This document shows, in pieces, positions 38,098-50,885 of a stretch of DNA of 64,000 nt (position 1 is its first letter; every line of letters begins with the position of its first letter). Position numbers and translations under genes: made by a program. The notes below the pieces were generated by a model. It had not been told where the DNA came from and did not search any database. It saw only the letters and a list, made by a program, of their open reading frames with translations. This DNA is from Nematostella vectensis (Eukaryota; Cnidaria; Anthozoa; Actiniaria; Edwardsiidae). The stretch spans positions 3,177,597-3,241,596 of the forward strand of contig NC_064048.1 in the NCBI RefSeq assembly GCF_932526225.1, given 5' to 3'.

Positions 38098-41000
38098 TCA
38101 ATGTTTACACACAACATTGCACGTTAGGGGCTTGCCGATGATAGCTGACTCGTCAAGTTCCGGTGACGTCATCAATTGACCACGGTTCATCTCATCTTGC
38201 ATTTCGTACTCCTCATCCATTTCCGGTTTGATTTCATCGACATCCTGTTGCTCGTTTCCATAATTTTCAGGCTGATCTTGCTCATCCATTCGATTTAGGT
38301 AATCCATTTCCTTCTCATCATCAAAGGCATCTTGCTGATATTGTGCCGTGTCTAGCAAGACCTCGTCGCTCTGGGCTTTACTTTCTACAGACGTCAAGTT
38401 ACACGTGACCTCGCATGATAAAGATTTGCCTCCTAGGAGACCACTGAGGATTCCCTCCACGCTGGCGCCACCACCTGCGATGTTGAATGCACCCCCGTCA
38501 ACCTTGCTCATCTCGTTCTTGGCCTTTTCCGCCATCTGCGAGAAGGAATGAAGTTATTAGAAGTTATTGTAGGGATAGAATCGCTTCCCATCCTGTGTTT
38601 TTCCAATCTAGATTTTTAATCGGCACCAAAGCTATAAATACAATAAATTTGCTAGACGGGATATTACTTCATAAGTATCTAGGCAAGCTGGTTGTCAAAA
38701 TATCAAATTTTTGCCAAATACAATCCGGGTCAAATAGACGCCAACGGCAATAGCTATAGAACCACCAAATACAATCCGGGTCAAATAGACGCCAACGGCA
38801 ATAACTATAGAACCACCAAATACAATCCGGGTCAAATAGACGCCAACGGCAATAGCTATAGAACCACCAAATACAACCGGCAGCAATAATTGCGACAGCA
38901 TCCTAAAAAAACGAGCATCAAAAAGAGAATCCAAAAACCAACATCTAATTTAACAGAACAGCTCAGCTGCTACAATAACCACACCGCTAAAAGTTTTCGG
39001 TTGAGGGCGGGTATTCGTACCAAAGCACCTGGGGTGGGTGGGTGGTGGTGGTGGGGGGAAGGGGGTGGGTGTTAGGTGGATAGATAATCTGGAAGGGAGG
39101 AAAATGTTGAACATAAATGATGGCGTGGAATGGCAAGAATGGGGATGACAAAAACGAGTATATAGAGTTACAAAATGGAAAGGTGGGATATTTCTTAGAG
39201 CTCTTCGAAATGTAAAGCAACCTTACGTGTATTCTAGCACAAGGTTTATCATCAGGAGGTAAGACCAGCTACTAGAGTATGAGAGGCATCAAGCATAAGA
39301 AATTTATAAAGCATGTAGGAATAAAGGAAAGAAGCAGCATGTGGTGGAAGGTAAGTTTCTGGGATTGAGTTCCAAAACATTTCTTTCAAATTTTATGATA
39401 GAAGGGTACGGCAGGGTATGGAAATTTTCTTCCTGGATCCGCCACTATACTGTATATAGCTATATATCATTAGCAAGGCACAAGGTTTAACTAATACGTA
39501 ATTAGCAATGTAAAAGGTAAAAGGTCCCCTTAATCATTAACCATCCCGAGGGTGAAAGAAATGTAATTTCGAACATCAAAATAAATTTCATTGGCGAAAT
39601 ATAGAGTATACTTCACTTCTGGTGACGTCATTAGGAGATGGGGGTGCACATTGGCCAATCCCTAAACCCCCCTCTTAGCCTCCGCTTGCTATCGCAAGAG
39701 TCAGTTGGCGCCTTTTTATCAAACCAACTTGAACCCGGGTGAGCTCTTTACATTTCACTTTTTAAACTTATTTAATTTTATTGGGTTATTAACTACCTTA
39801 AGACCATAAAGGATTCTTTTCCCATATATCATTAACAAGGCCCAAGGTAAAAGATAAGGTACCTTTGCCCACATATCATTAACAAGGCCTAAGGTAAAAG
39901 ATAAGGTACCTTTCCCCACTTATTATTAACAAGGCCTAAGGTAAAAGATAAGGTACCTTTGCCCATAAATCAGCAACACTAATAAGCTCTGTCTTCCAGT
40001 AAGTCGTCAAGTCCTTATTGAGGCTGTCCAAGTATCTTGTACACGTGTGACGAGCATCCTCCTCGGCGAAATATCTCAAGGCGCTATCGCTATCACTAAC
40101 AGGAGCCATGCGATCGGGATAGCGTTCCAAAACCTAAGGGGAAAGTAACAACGTTATGAAACGCTTAAAAGAGGGCATATCAAGAGATATGTCCACTGAC
40201 TGCCTCCTTACTAAAGAACTTTGTTTTCAGAGAAACAAATGAAATTATAAGAACTCGAATATAAATACTCTGTTGGAATACTACCAAGGATGAACATTTC
40301 TTTTCTTGATATGGATCTATTTGGAATCTCGCAGTAACATAAAATCTCACCTTCCCGTCCACTCGCATGTGGTACTTGTACTTGCACGTGTTGATGGGCG
40401 CGTGTTCGTCTCCTTTAGCGCAGTTGGGCTTGACCGAGATCTGGTTCTCAGTGTTCGCTCCTTTAACCAACCAAAACTTCCCCTCAAGCAGTCTGTAGAT
40501 ATCCTTATCCATAATGTACTCGTCTTTCGGCCGACTGCCATAGTAATGCTTCCCTACCTAGGTACAAATATGTAGATGGTTGTTTTTTAGTTTTTGAAGT
40601 GGATACTTTCGCAGGTCGTCGGATAGGATCATTTCAAAGGTGACAAAAGTGTAAATTGGCTCAGTTATAGCGGATATAGCTCACACGATGTACGCACATA
40701 ACGATTATAATTGAAAATCCAAACCTTCAGAGTTCAAAATACAAAATCATTATCATTAAGGACTGGGACCATCCTAGCGCACGTAATTTAAACAATATTT
40801 TTAGCACGAATGAGAATTAAAGTAATATATCTTTAAGGGGCAGCGTCCTGGTACTGCGCATGTCTGGCGTCAGTGTTTATAGGCTTTTTTTTTAAATCGT
40901 CTACAAACAGTTGAACTTTAAGCTGTCAATGCCTTGTTAAAATAATATGCAATATCTTATTAAAATCTATGTTTATTGACAGTTGGTGGTCATTTCCTTT

Positions 41001-44000
41001 GGATTTAAGTCTCCCACATGTACCAAAGGCTCATAAGTCGATATTAGAATTTGACTGAAATTCATTGTGTCCGGGCCGGAGAGCTATTGCAAAGCTCTTA
41101 CCATGACACTGCCCCCTTAAGGGGTCTTGACTATATATTTTACGAAGGTTAGGCCGGTATTGACATTTAATCAATCTAGATACCGCATTTTTACTAGCCT
41201 TTAATATGTTAACTTTTAAAATTAAAAACCTATTTCAAAACATAATTAGCCAAAAATTCAAAATAGTACCCGTTAAATAAGAACCTGATCAGGCAAACCT
41301 AGAAAATCCTAGGGTATTTTTATAAATAAGTACTGTACTAAGAACGGCCCCTTACTTGTAATAGTTTGGTGTCGTATGTTTGCATCCCCCCTGCCCTTCC
41401 CCGCCCCTTCGCCTGTTCTGTCCCTTACCTGCTCATAGTAGATCCGTTCGTAAGCCCATCTCGCGTACTTGCTGTAAAGTATTCCTCGTTTATTCAGCGT
41501 GCTCATGTATAGCTTTAGACGGTCATTTTTCTCCTGTAGAGAGATAGCAGAATTAAGATAAGGGCCCGGTCGCACTAGCAATGTTCAGGAGATGTCAGGG
41601 ACATTTAGGTGGACAACTTTGTCCCGTGACATCTACTCACTATCAGACATTCTTAAATTAAGGTCGCACTGGTTGCAACATCCGTGGATCACGAGCCCTA
41701 AAAATAACATCGTATGTCATTCATCTGCGTTTCCTTCGCGCGCGGGAGATCCGAAGAGCAACTACTCTCTGCATGCTGCACGTCTGCATATTAAGTCTTG
41801 AATAGAAAAAAACCTGCTGCTTTTCGTTTGGATGTACCTATACATCGTGCTGCGTTAGTCGGATGCATAGCTGTTACTGTTACTCAGTTAATTGCAAATG
41901 TAGTTGTCTATTATGTACCGAAGGCGAAGACGTACATGTTTGGCTTAGACTTTACCACAAACACATTTGTTAAAAGTTATTACGTATTTGCAGACTTTAC
42001 CACAAACACATCTGTTGAACGTTATTACGCATTTAAACTTCTTTACTGCAATTTTTCATAATTGCAAGCAACTTCTCATTATAGGGAATTTCTAAAATTT
42101 TTACGGGGTAAACACCAGTTCATCGACCCATTGTCCCTAATAACTTAGAGGCGAGGGTCCATCGCGTCTACAGCCCCCCACTTGCTCCTCCTCTAAAAGT
42201 CATATTACCCTGGGTCCCTCAGCCCACCCCAAAGGATCGTTATATATATATTGGTATCGTGGCCCTCTTCCCGTGTCCCCACCCCAAGCGTCACTACCTT
42301 GGTATCAGGATCGCTCTTGTACGAGTTGATCAGCAGTTGAAGAGCAAAAAGATGCAGACTGGCGAAGTCTCTGAACGGAATCAATGCGGCCTCCAGCCTT
42401 TTGATATCATTCATCGAGATCTCCTTTGAATTGTTGTTGAACTGGTTTTTCAATTTCTCAAATTTGGGCCACGCCGCGTCAATGTCCCTGACAGAGTTTA
42501 GCTGACATCTTCGTACTGAGGGTTCAGTGGTCTCGTGTACACAGTTTTCAAGATAACGCTGGAACACACAATATCAAAGTCATTGATATTAGCTAATGCG
42601 ACGGTAACCTTGGCATTTTAGGAAATAAGCAAATAAGGATACGATATTGACATCAACTATATAACAATCTCCTTCCGATTTCAATGTTTTTATAGTCGCT
42701 TTCTATGCTAAGGAAGCCCTACTGTAAACCATGAAACATTGAATCGGAGAGCAAAGTTGATATAGTCCTGAGCAGTGGTACGTTGGATGCTTAGAACGTA
42801 TAGATAGTTATTTGTTCACCGACATTTCGGCAATACTGCCTTGTATGTAAACATTCTACACATTCTATAGCGATTCACTTGAAAGTCAAATAAACGAAGC
42901 GTCCCAAGTTTTAAAAGATAATTGGTCTCTATCCTCAGGGGCGGCCGAGTGGTCCCATAAGTGTGTATGTGTGGGGAGGGAAGTTGGGGGGAGGGGTGGG
43001 TAGTGGTTTCAGGGGGAGGGGTGGTTGGTGGTTTCAAATTCTTAAGCGCTATTTATAAGAATGAGGGAAATACAAGTTTTTATGCACGGGATTTTAAACT
43101 TTTCAACAAATATGTTTTTGGTTGCATATGTACCGCTTGAAACCCATTGGTTTAAAAAAAAACGTTCATATAAAGAAACATCCGCTTGCAAAAGGGGGGG
43201 ACTGGCGACCACCCTGCCCCGCCTCTTCCGCCGCCCCTAATCTTGTGATCTTTTCAAGGGTCGTAATTCGGGGTATTTTGAAAGTTGTGTACTGTTTTGC
43301 TCTATCTTTTTTCATTGCTTTGATGAAATAGGGATGGGGGAAAGGGAAAATAATTCAATAAGTTGTTATGATGAATTATATTTTATGACTCCAACCTGAA
43401 GAGACGCAAACTCGTTCTTGACAGTTCGTTGTTCCAGCTGGATAATCTTTCCGTCCACGTAACCCTCCATCCCTTTCAGTCGATTGTTCATGTCTTCTGT
43501 CAGCTTCTCGAAAGCTTTGTCAACCTTTAAAACACATCATATTAAGACCCCGAGACTTGCTTATGACGGTTGATCTGAGTACAACTCTGATGAGTGGGCA
43601 AGCACGAATCAGGCTTGGGGGGCTTGTAGGGATGAAACAGTAGTTTGCGTGTTTTTTTTATATACAAGATATATATCTATTATGTATGAGGTGCAGATAG
43701 CCCTAAATGGTAATATCCATGCATATTTCACACAGACAAAGCAATAGAAAGAAGCGCTTATTTTTGTAGGAAAGATTGACCTCACCAAAGATCTAAATGG
43801 ATTTAGTCTACTTTTTAAATGTTTATCTGATTTGATTTGAATTTCGCTGCAGTAAAGGATTTTTGGTTGTAGTTTCTGGAATCATTTGCTTAATAGGGAC
43901 CAGCTATCCTATGTGTCAATATTGACAAAAATTGAAAAAATTATTATATCTTCGATGAGCCCCCATTTTCGAGGCCGAAAAAAAGGAGGGACACACTTGA

Positions 44001-44831
44001 ACTTGCTGTTCCTTGGTAAACCATGCGACATTCTACCATAACATGAATATTTTTCATTTTGTGAACTTACTATAGGCGAGACTGTCGCTAATGTACGATA
44101 GTTTGAACGGGGCTTACTCACGAGGAAGGGTGAATGAGGAATAACTAAAAGGCGTTGTGTGTTTGTGTGTGCGTGTGTGGCGAAATATGATTGTTCTTAC
44201 CCTTTTTAAGATTTCGTTGGGTGTCGGCTTCGAAAATGAAGAGATAATATTGAAAGCTACAGCAAATACCCCAAAACCAGCACTGAGAACCTTGCCGACT
44301 TTGGCGGTGGCTTCGACTAGCGTGGCAACCTGAGAAAGAGCCCTTCCCGCGCCAGCAGTCTTGCCAATTATACCGGAAACGAACCCCAGAGTGTTGGTGA
44401 AACCTGCAACCGGAAGAGCCAAAAATACAAATGTACCATAACCTATTCTGTACTTACTCGTGGCGGAAGTGTAAGTGTGCCCTCTTACCTCTTTGGGCCA
44501 CTAAAATCACCCAACCCCTGAGGGGAATCCTATACTGGCCTCGGGGAAGAAATGTGGAATACCAAAGAACTCTAAATTCTGGTAACCGGGTGAAACTTTT
44601 AGTTTAGAATTTTGAAAATAGAATCATTACAAAAATGTTACCTTTGCATACAGGCGATTGGATTGGTTTAATGTTTGGGATTCCTCCGCCAGGTTTGTAG
44701 CCTTCATACTTGCAAGTTCCCGTATCATCACGACGGACGTCGAACTTTCGGCCAGCAGTCTCACGCGTTAGAGAAGACAGCATGATGAGGGCTAGTGCTA
44801 GCACTCCGAGGCGGATCGGAGAAAGACGCAT
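38098..44831 (-). CDS. Large secreted protein, copy B, intact
   Basis: Eight coding exons on the minus strand: 44642-44831, 44201-44403, 43396-43524, 42298-42558, 41429-41533, 40351-40557, 39957-40133 and 38098-38535. Exon lengths and phases equal copy A, and the frame is open for about 569 codons (42469-42471 is TGG, not TAG). Order: signal peptide (about 20-27 residues) with a basic RR site shortly after; Gly/Ala-rich hydrophobic helices (about residues 64-131); coiled-coil-like stretch (about 132-174); further helices (175-296); a Cys-containing mixed region (297-424); and an acidic Gln/Asp/Glu-rich tail (425-569) with two GKxLxCxVxC-type motifs. The product is secreted or vesicular. The architecture suggests an alpha-helical pore former of the jellyfish-toxin/Cry-like type, but no diagnostic motif proves it; a structural or nematocyst matrix protein is an alternative. 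Only a few residues differ from copy A, mostly in exon 8. Confidence 0.75.
38716..38868. repeat. 51-bp minisatellite, 3 units, intron 7 of copy B
   Basis: Same array as 26,015-26,932, with three units instead of eighteen. The 15-unit (765-base) difference accounts for most of the length difference between the duplicated units. Confidence 0.95.
39830..39960. repeat. 46-47-bp triplication carrying a splice donor, copy B
   Basis: GGTACCTTT, preceded by GCCTAAGGTAAAAGATAA, occurs at 39,859, 39,905 and 39,952. Copy A has one unit. On the minus strand each unit contains the AAAG/GTACC donor of exon 7, so copy B has three tandem candidate donors. The proximal one (exon end 39957) keeps the frame; use of either of the others would read into a TAG after six added codons. 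Confidence 0.85.
42935..43240. repeat. Dispersed repeat, copy 2 of 3
   Basis: Unit B counterpart of 30,895-31,200, essentially identical. Confidence 0.75.
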
Positions 44832-46701
44832 TGTATCACAACCTGGGTATACTAAAAATGAAAAAAATAAATCGTATAATCATTGATTACTTGAAAGGGG
44901 TACTTCTTATGGGCCCTGAATTCGACTTGTCAACAAATATAGGCTTACTTAAAAGCTCGTGTTCCTCGGTTCCAGCATGGCAATATGATTTTTAAATGTT
45001 AGCGCTTATGTAAATACTATTTTTTTTTACTTGTTTTACCTTTGTAAAGTACGTCAAAACTCAAGGATTAATGAATATGCGTACAAGGACACAAATCGCC
45101 AATGAATTATTTAAAACTTTGCATTTTTATTCACGTGCTTTTGTCTTTATAGTTATCATTTTTTTCGCCTTTATACCCCGAGTTCTACAGCCCTAAAAAA
45201 TGGGTTTTATACAGCGAGAGAAGAGAGTAGTGCTCTATCGAACAATTTTAGTGATCTTACACGGCACGAATAATAGCATTTGTAGGAGTCTGCATCAAAA
45301 CTGTGGAGGTTTTAAGAAAGAAAAGTGCGTTTATCGATACAGAAAGCATCGATATTTCGTTTAATGCATATATGATATATTCTCCTGTACTATACGCTCG
45401 ACTACACAAGTACGTGACAGGGTCAAAAATCAAACAAAGATGTTCGGCCTTCAAAGTTCGCCGCGTTTTATAACCATTCTCGATTAACTTTTGTTTGAGC
45501 GACTCGTCTCTTCAGTCAATCAAATAAAAAAAAATGGTAAATCAAAATGTATTAAAATGATAGTCAATTCATTTCCCCCGACTTATATCCGTTTTGATTG
45601 AACGGGTTTTGTTAATGAGGATCCCCTGGGAATCTTCGGAAAGAAAGAACCTAGTAATCTCCATTATCACTGATGCTCCCGAACTAATGTGGCTTTCAAC
45701 GCGAACCGTTGATAATGCTTCCAATATTTCAGTTTTACTTACTGTCGAATCCGTTGTATCGCACGCGCGTTTTCAAAACACGATTTGTTTTGGTTTTTTG
45801 TTCCGTCAGTAAAACCATTCTGAGCCAATCAGAGTCTCGCTTTGTGCACTTCTTTGGCTATCGTCTGGACGAAAATCAGACAGTGTCGCGACAGAAAGCC
45901 GGGCAACTGCACTAGGCGAGAGATGGCATAAATCTGATTGGCTTAGAATAATTTGACTGGCAGAACAAAAAATCCCAAAAGACAAAAACAAATCGATGTT
46001 TTGAAAATGCGGCGTCGCGATACAACGGATTCGACAGTAAGAAAAAAACAAAAATCAAAACAAAAACAAATTTTTAAAATGTTATTATTACTTACACATT
46101 TTTATGCAAAAGTATCCCAAGCTCAATGTGTGATCACGCTACGTTGTGACTTAGTTTGTTGTAAAAATATAAAGTTCAAATAAGCCGTTCATTCAACAGT
46201 GAAATAAAATCTTATAAATCTCAATAATATTCGTACTTTATTGTTGTGTTTTCAATGTTGTCTGGATGAAATTCTAATATATTTGGGCGAATAGTTTTCG
46301 AGCTACGCTGTTGACTTTCACAAACTCAACGGTCCCGCCCGTGTGTCGACGTGTGCTTTGCAGCTAAAAAGATTATCAGAACTATACTTTTTAAGATAGG
46401 AAGGCTAGCTACACAATGCGAATGAAATTGCATACCCGTTAAGACCAGAAGAATAGAGGAGAGAGGCTAAAGGTTTTCCTAACAACATCTCGCTAGAGGC
46501 CAGGAGAGAGATGTGGAGAGTGGCCCGAAAAAATTATTTGCCTTTTTGCCTTGATCGGTTCGCTTAATTGTGTACCAACTCATAGAATTTGAAATTTAGT
46601 CTAACTGGTCCTCACTTGGAACCTCTAAAACTCCAAGTACCATTTAAGGTTATTTATTGGTTTGAAAATAGACATGTTTAGCGCTGGCTTCACTGACTTA
46701 C
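44832..46701 (-). other. 5' UTR intron of secreted gene copy B
   Basis: Counterpart of the intron at 32,817-34,634, with the same strong donor (exon end 46702). No gene seen inside. Confidence 0.55.
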
Positions 46702-46790
46702 CTGTTCGGAGCTCTTTGCCTTAGTGCCTTGAAGGTAATCGAGTAGCTTCCCACTGCGAGACTTAAGTACTAGATTAACAATGCCTCACT
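46702..46790 (-). promoter_or_regulatory. Noncoding first exon and core promoter, secreted gene copy B
   Basis: Same arrangement as 34,635-34,720, with the donor CAG/GTAAGTCAG intact. The conserved upstream block continues to about 47,500. The transcription start cannot be fixed from sequence alone. Confidence 0.55.
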
Positions 46791-48349
46791 CGGCAAACAA
46801 CCTACAAAGAATATTCTCTAGGGTACTCTATTGAGTGTACCTCAATGAATTTTCCCCTGGGTTTCAGGCGTAATGTATTTTATGAAAATAAGCTAGTGGA
46901 TGATCGGGTAAAACCACTGGTTGTGTAGTAACTTTTCTAAAATCCTTTCACCCAGGCTTAGGAGATTCAGTTCATACGTCCACAACAAGTCCACAACGTT
47001 TCTTCATAATTTCGTGCAAAACCGCGAGTGTGTAATTTAATGATATTTGAAAGCTTATTCAATTTTTTGCTTGAGAAGTTCACCCATCCGTGACTGTGAG
47101 CTTTTTATCTATTGCAGGGAATTGTTGAAACGCATGACTGCAATCCCCCAAAAGCTAATCCCTCCTTGAATGTATTATAAAGGTGGTGACAAAATTGTCA
47201 GACAAATTCCTTACTTATAATTGAATAAAAATGTTATAGTATATCGCCTAGAATTCCGCCAACCGACTTCACACATAGCTACCGCCTTTATGCTGGTGTG
47301 CTATATAAATACCAGGTAAAGTCCTCTCCGTGTGTCATTTCTATTGGCTTAAGAGTGGAATGCACATTAAGCTTTTGAACTAGATAGGCTCTAAAATCTT
47401 TGTTCTAAATTCAACGAAAACCACTCTATCGTATAAACAGATCCTTTTCACTTTCTCTTACTATTGTTTTTTTTATCATCATGTGAGATTAACATGTCTC
47501 CCTATTGAATTCGCGGTTGGCATTGGCTAGTAATGGGACTCCGCTTCGACGACTTCTTGTTTTGACGGCCATTCAACTTTGTTTAACAAGTAATTTAAGA
47601 CTTTTACTACTGTTGTAATGCCTTTTTTGAAGGACTTCACCGGTTTTTTTTACATGTTATTCCAAATGGCAAGGTTTTCTTTAGGAACGTGTCATCATTA
47701 CCCGGGAAGGGGAGTGGGTGGGGGGGGGGGGGGGGGGGGGGGGCTTGTGGGGGAAGACGGCTCTGATTTTTTTCAAAAATATGAGAAAAGATGTAACTAC
47801 CTCCAAGCGTAGTTTTGGTTTCCCTGTGTTAGGCCCGGTTACTTATTAAGACACACGAGTCAACATCAGCTGATCAGCCACACACACACAAGTCGTAAGT
47901 AATGTATTATTATTTCACATTTTCATGTAATTGCTTACATAAGTTTACTTACTTTCTATACTTAAACGTTTGTATTGTAGCGTGACGGTTTCCTAGAGGA
48001 TTCCTAGAAGGTTTTTGTTTTACAAACAGAATCAAACAACGATCAAAACCAGAGCCGCTTCAATATACTCTCCAACTCTTGAATCCCCTCGTAAGATCTG
48101 TGCTATATATCCTCCGAGGTGGATCCTATTTAAGGTAATTCCCTTGAAATAGTTCTACAACCCAGAATTTTTTTAAACTTGGCATAAACAATATTGAAGT
48201 TAAGGGCTTTCAAAAAATGTAATAAAAAATTGGGGGTAACCGATCTCGTTTTTCTGTCAAAGCGATTTTAAGTAAAAAAACGTGCGCCTTTTGCTCTGTT
48301 TTCTTGTACAACTATGGCGCGCGCGCACTCAATACCGGAAAATCCTTCC

Positions 48350-48700
48350 CACCTCCTCCACCCTCCCCTCTCACAAAGACTAAATTGTTCACTGTGTTCC
48401 CCCTTGTTTCCCACGGACTCGTATCCGTAACGTCCCTATATGGCAGCGCTCAGTGGCTTGTTATGAGCGTCCGGGTCATGTGTACTTTTGCCACCCACCC
48501 TCCCCTTCCTACAAAGACTAAATTGATGAGTGTGTTCCCTCTTGTCTCCCACAGACTCGTATTCGTAACATCCTCCTAGTTCAGGCGCTCAGTAGCTTGT
48601 TATGAGCGTCCGTATAGGTAATTTTGACGAACGTCCCTATATGTCACGCGTCCCTATATGTAACGTCCCTATATGTCAGGTAGCGCTACGGACCCCGGTC
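48350..48700. repeat. 141-bp tandem repeat plus CGTCCCTATATGT cluster, unit B
   Basis: Counterpart of 36,225-36,575. Its first unit differs from its second in the block after CGTATCCGTAAC (about 48,424-48,450), whereas in unit A the two units agree there. Confidence 0.8.
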
Positions 48701-49177
48701 GAAAATCCGATCAAACAGCGCGCGCCACTATGCGCAGAAGAGGTGCTCAGTGCAATTCAAGGGAATTACTTTAAAGGGTGTCCCAAACGAGAAGGGTGCC
48801 AAAGCATATTGCTCAACCCCCTCCCCGACAGCTGACTGTGAGCTTAACTGCACTAGTCAACCCGAAATGAAAAATGCGTGTCATCTATACTCAAATAACC
48901 CAATGAGGCCTTTACGACATGTTTGCTTATGATTATTTAACACCAAAGACGTTTGAATTAACGCATTATAATCATCAAGGCGAGTCGTAGAACTGCCATT
49001 TGGCAATTGCCATTCGCCGTTCGCAACGAAAAAAAATCCCCGCAGAAAAAAACAAGGGCTTTAAAAAAAAACACAGCAGATAAGAAGTGAAAGAAAGCAG
49101 GTAAAGTATTATAAATGCAGCGTTTTAGATCTTCAAATTAACACGGAGGGAAATACAAAGCGATTTCAGCAAACAAA

Positions 49178-50815
49178 TGTTTATATAACGTAAAAATTAA
49201 GCATGAATTTGTACACTGAAGAAGGCAGGTACTGGCCTACCGAAATATTGTTCTAAAAAATTCCAAATATTCCGTATATTGTCGGCTTTTTATTTCGAAT
49301 TTCGTATTTTTTTAGAAAACTTTAAAAATCATTTCTCGTTAAATGATAAAAAAGAGAAAATTTAGGAAAGGAAAAGATGAGTGATGAATGCCGATTATGC
49401 CCATAAACACTTTTCGGTCGTAGAACTGCCATTTGGCAATTGCCATTCGCCGTTCGCACTTACAACCTTTATTGAAATAGGTGTATGCTCCAAAAGATCT
49501 CCCGAAATTCGGGATCGCTCACAAGTGAAGTGCTTGTATACTCGCGCAAGATTTTATGCTGTTCACAAGTGCTAGTCAAAGTAGATTTATTGGCCATAAA
49601 CATCTAAATGAAACGGGCCTGGGGCTCCATTCTCTAGAATGAAATCTTGGCATCGAAATTACATTTCAAGTTAGGCTGCAGGTGTGTTATTGATAAACGG
49701 ATATACAAATGAGAATGAATACAGAGTCAAAATTATATGCGAGCACGAAAGCGCGGAAAACAAAATAGCGAGAATCATTAAATGGCGCACACCAGGAAAT
49801 AGTTAAGCATTGAAGCACTAAATTATTTGCTGGAGGAACCAGTTAACTTATTGCCCATTCATACTGACTGGCAAGAAAAAAGCCATTGTCTGCAACACCT
49901 TCGTTGTGATTTTCATTCATAGAAAAGACCAAAAATAAAATTATATACTTTATTTATCAGAGCTTCCCCAAATCGGCCGATTTAAATGGAAACTTGCTAA
50001 TTTATATTAGGATGACAAAATAGCGGCTGACAGACTAAAAATTTGTTTGCGCTATCAAGTAGTGTTGGTCGCCTCTGGTTACAGAATATCATGATAACCA
50101 GACCCTCCAGATTTCTCTCGTCCAATGACGCTCAGCCAAAATGCCGCGACGAGCGAAGCGAGAAGGTTTTTTGCGGGCGAGTAAGCTTTTCCTAGTTACA
50201 GAAATACAGATTTTGTATTCTGCAGCTTAATGGTCAACGAGATTGTCATAGAAACACAAAACCATATTTGGTCAATATACCCATATTTGGGATTAGCTTG
50301 AAAAAAACCCGGTTGTTTTTCAAAGGTGAAGAAACATCACCTGCTCGGATGTAAGTGTTTAAAATAAAAGAAAGAGAAGGTTTAACAGTTCGTGGCAGTT
50401 GCGCCCGATATATTAAACTGTAATAAAAATATAGAGTGAGAAATTTGAGAAAGAGATTACTTTGACCACTTTAACAAAAAAGTTCAATTTAAAAGATCTT
50501 GCTGTAAAAAGAAGGTTAAAATGGCGAGATGAAATAATAACTAAAGACAGCTGGGAAAACAAAAGGGTGAATAGCAGACAAATGAATATTTTGGCATATT
50601 GCGTTGTTTTCCAGAGTTGTATGTAGACGGAGAAGCACAACATTGACCGATCAAAAAAAAAAAAAAATTATTTGTCTTACATTCCACGAAAATGCAATAT
50701 AACGTATATGGCTTTGGGGCTTAATATCGGTAGAATGTCTAAAGGTAGGCGTATAGCAATGAGGCCATAACAAAGACTTCTAGTCGTAAATGAAAATCTC
50801 GTGATGTAAATCATC
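49178..50815. other. Gene-poor spacer after the duplication
   Basis: No supported gene. A 40-base block (TCGTAGAACTGCCATTTGGC plus the following bases) at about 49,419-49,457 also occurs near the end of each duplicated unit (about 36,865-36,903 and 48,985-49,023), so it is a short dispersed repeat. Confidence 0.5.
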
Positions 50816-50885
50816 GATGTTTGTTTTATCGCAGTAGCTATATGCCCGACAGTCGGGAAAAGTTCTCAATGGACTAAATGCCCAA
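50816..50885 (-). repeat. Inverted-repeat end, left
   Basis: A block of about 65 bases containing CCCGACAGTCGGGAAAAGTT and GGACTAAATGCCC is the inverted counterpart of 53,243-53,312. A partial copy in the right-end orientation lies at about 51,063-51,095. Confidence 0.7.

Larger units (their letters stand above)
37059..49177. repeat. Large tandem duplication, unit B
   Basis: Direct copy of 24,366-37,058. It begins inside a 37-bp minisatellite unit and ends at CAGCAAACAAA (about 49,167-49,177), after which the sequence is unique. It differs by scattered substitutions, the shorter 51-bp array, a local triplication at 39,830-39,957 and a few small indels. Confidence 0.97.
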
